Assembly (NCBI GenBank): GCA_023411405.1
Contig: JAEYOU010000403.1
Location: 1 to 10,127 of the forward strand
Source of the DNA: Pseudomonadota bacterium
Lineage (GTDB): Bacteria; Myxococcota; Myxococcia; Myxococcales; Anaeromyxobacteraceae
DNA length: 10,127 nt
Reading direction: 5' to 3'
Both the position numbers and the translations under genes were made by a program. The notes beneath the pieces are model-generated. The model saw nothing but the letters and a program-made list of their open reading frames with translations, did not search any database and was not told the origin of the DNA. Each line of letters begins with the position of its first letter. The first letter of the stretch is position 1. This document shows positions 9,659 to 10,127 of this stretch, in pieces.

Positions 9659-9811
9659 ATGCTCTGGACGATCACGGTCATCCTGCTGGTGCTGTGGGCG
9701 CTCGGCCTCGCGTCGGGTTCGACGCTGGGCGCGTGGGTCCACATCCTGCTGATCGCCGCGGTGGTTTCGCTGATCCTGGCGGTCATCCGGCGCGGCTCCG
9801 CCGCGCTTTGA
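9659..9811 (+). CDS. lmo0937-family (DUF5670-type) two-helix membrane peptide
   Basis: A 50-residue peptide, almost entirely hydrophobic. Helix 1 (about 2-18, LWTITVILLVLWALGLA) and helix 2 (about 24-44, GAWVHILLIAAVVSLILAVI) are joined by a short SGSTLG turn, with a basic RRGSAAL tail that would sit in the cytoplasm. The MLWTI opening and the overall pattern match the widespread lmo0937 family of very small membrane proteins, whose function is not established. The ATG at 9659 is preferred over the in-frame ATG at 9572 because a purine-rich ribosome-binding stretch (GGGAGGGGAGAAG, 9644-9656) lies just upstream and family members begin at this point. It is followed 23 bp later by a strong terminator, so it is the end of a transcription unit, probably its own. 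Confidence 0.82.
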   Translation: MLWTITVILLVLWALGLASGSTLGAWVHILLIAAVVSLILAVIRRGSAAL

Positions 9812-9834
9812 CGGCGGACGCCGGCGTGGGACGT

Positions 9835-9869
9835 GAGAGGCCGGGCCCGAGGCCCGGCCTCTCCTTTTT
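9835..9869 (+). terminator. Intrinsic terminator
   Basis: A perfect 13-bp GC-rich stem (9835-9847 with 9851-9863, core GGCCGGGCC) has a CGA triloop and is followed by C and TTTTT (9865-9869). It lies 23 bp after the small membrane gene. Read on the minus strand the stem has no following U-run, so it acts chiefly for plus-strand transcripts, ending the small gene and perhaps glp read-through. It also separates them from the convergent gene at 9887. Confidence 0.93.
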
Positions 9870-9886
9870 CGGCAGTCCGATCACCC

Positions 9887-10127
9887 TCAGTGATGATACG
9901 GATCCGCCGGCGCGCCGGGCCCCTCGCCGCGGGACACGTCGCGGACCTCGTCCTCGGGGCGCGGGTAGCTCCGCGCCGCGCGCTCGGATCGGCCCTCGGC
10001 GGGGCGCCGATCGTCCTGCCCGTCGGCCCGCTGGATGGCGATGCGCCAGGGGAACGAGCGACCCCTGCCCTCGCGCCGCCGCGCCCGCGCGATCCCCGCG
10101 CCGGCGAACGCGCCCGCCAGGCCGCAC
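9887..10127 (-). CDS. 3' end of an unrecognised gene (partial, runs off the right edge)
   Basis: An open frame of 79 codons plus a TGA at 9887-9889, entering from the right edge with no start in the window. The visible part reads CGLAGAFAGAGIARARRREG, then SFPWRIAIQRADGQDDRRP, and ends PADPYHH. The small-residue segment followed by Arg looks like the end of a membrane helix. After it comes a hydrophilic, charged tail, which I do not recognise. About nine in ten codons end in G or C, with a coding-like mix of amino acids. The alternative minus-strand frame across the same bases is an Arg/Pro/Gly-rich shadow. The gene is convergent with the small membrane peptide gene. Its family cannot be assigned from this fragment. 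Confidence 0.6.
   Translation of the reverse strand, partial: CGLAGAFAGAGIARARRREGRGRSFPWRIAIQRADGQDDRRPAEGRSERAARSYPRPEDEVRDVSRGEGPGAPADPYHH

Noticed and set aside
9783..10127. 114-residue minus-strand frame at the right edge
   Set aside because: Arg/Pro/Gly-rich shadow that crosses the terminator stem and ends antisense to the small membrane gene. The frame ending at 9887 is more coding-like.

Overview
The window is a very GC-rich stretch of bacterial chromosome, with G or C at nearly every third codon position. It carries a complete glycerol-uptake and glycerol-3-phosphate oxidation locus. The base composition, a small lmo0937-type membrane peptide and GC-rich palindromic repeats fit a myxobacterium such as Anaeromyxobacter. 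That assignment is inference from style, not from a marker gene. The importer is the GlpV/S/T/P/Q/U type first characterised in Rhizobium leguminosarum.

Left edge (1-307): two copies of a hairpin-rich repeat of about 136 bp with a 171-bp period. The second copy runs into the stop codon of a minus-strand gene for a predicted outer-membrane beta-barrel lipoprotein (306-896). Next on the minus strand is a DeoR-family repressor closely resembling GlpR (948-1724). The 99 bp between glpR and the divergent glpD hold a good sigma-70-type promoter for glpD. Three tandem 10-bp repeats follow it directly and are probably a GlpR operator.

Centre (1824-9542), all plus strand: glpD (FAD-dependent glycerol-3-phosphate dehydrogenase), glpV (periplasmic binding protein), glpS and glpT (ABC ATPases), glpP and glpQ (permeases), and glpU (small DUF2160 membrane protein). 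Spacing from glpS onward is tight: 7 bp, then overlaps of 3 bp and 1 bp, then 10 bp. This implies one translationally coupled operon. A second copy of the putative GlpR operator overlaps the glpD stop codon, so glpV onward may have its own regulated promoter. Stem-loops lie on both sides of glpV and could raise binding-protein mRNA above that of the membrane components. Glycerol would be bound in the periplasm by GlpV and pumped in by GlpPQ-GlpST. It would then need glycerol kinase, which is not in this window, before GlpD oxidises glycerol-3-phosphate to dihydroxyacetone phosphate and reduces the quinone pool.

Right edge: a perfect CTCGGG x4 microsatellite, a 50-residue two-helix membrane peptide, a strong intrinsic terminator, and the 3' end of an unrecognised convergent gene that runs off the window.

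The most interesting points are the complementary degeneracy of the two ATPases (one canonical and one degenerate ATP site predicted), the paired tandem-repeat operators, the GlpD active-site variant, and the triloop-hairpin repeat array. I found no defence system, CRISPR array, insertion sequence or RNA gene.
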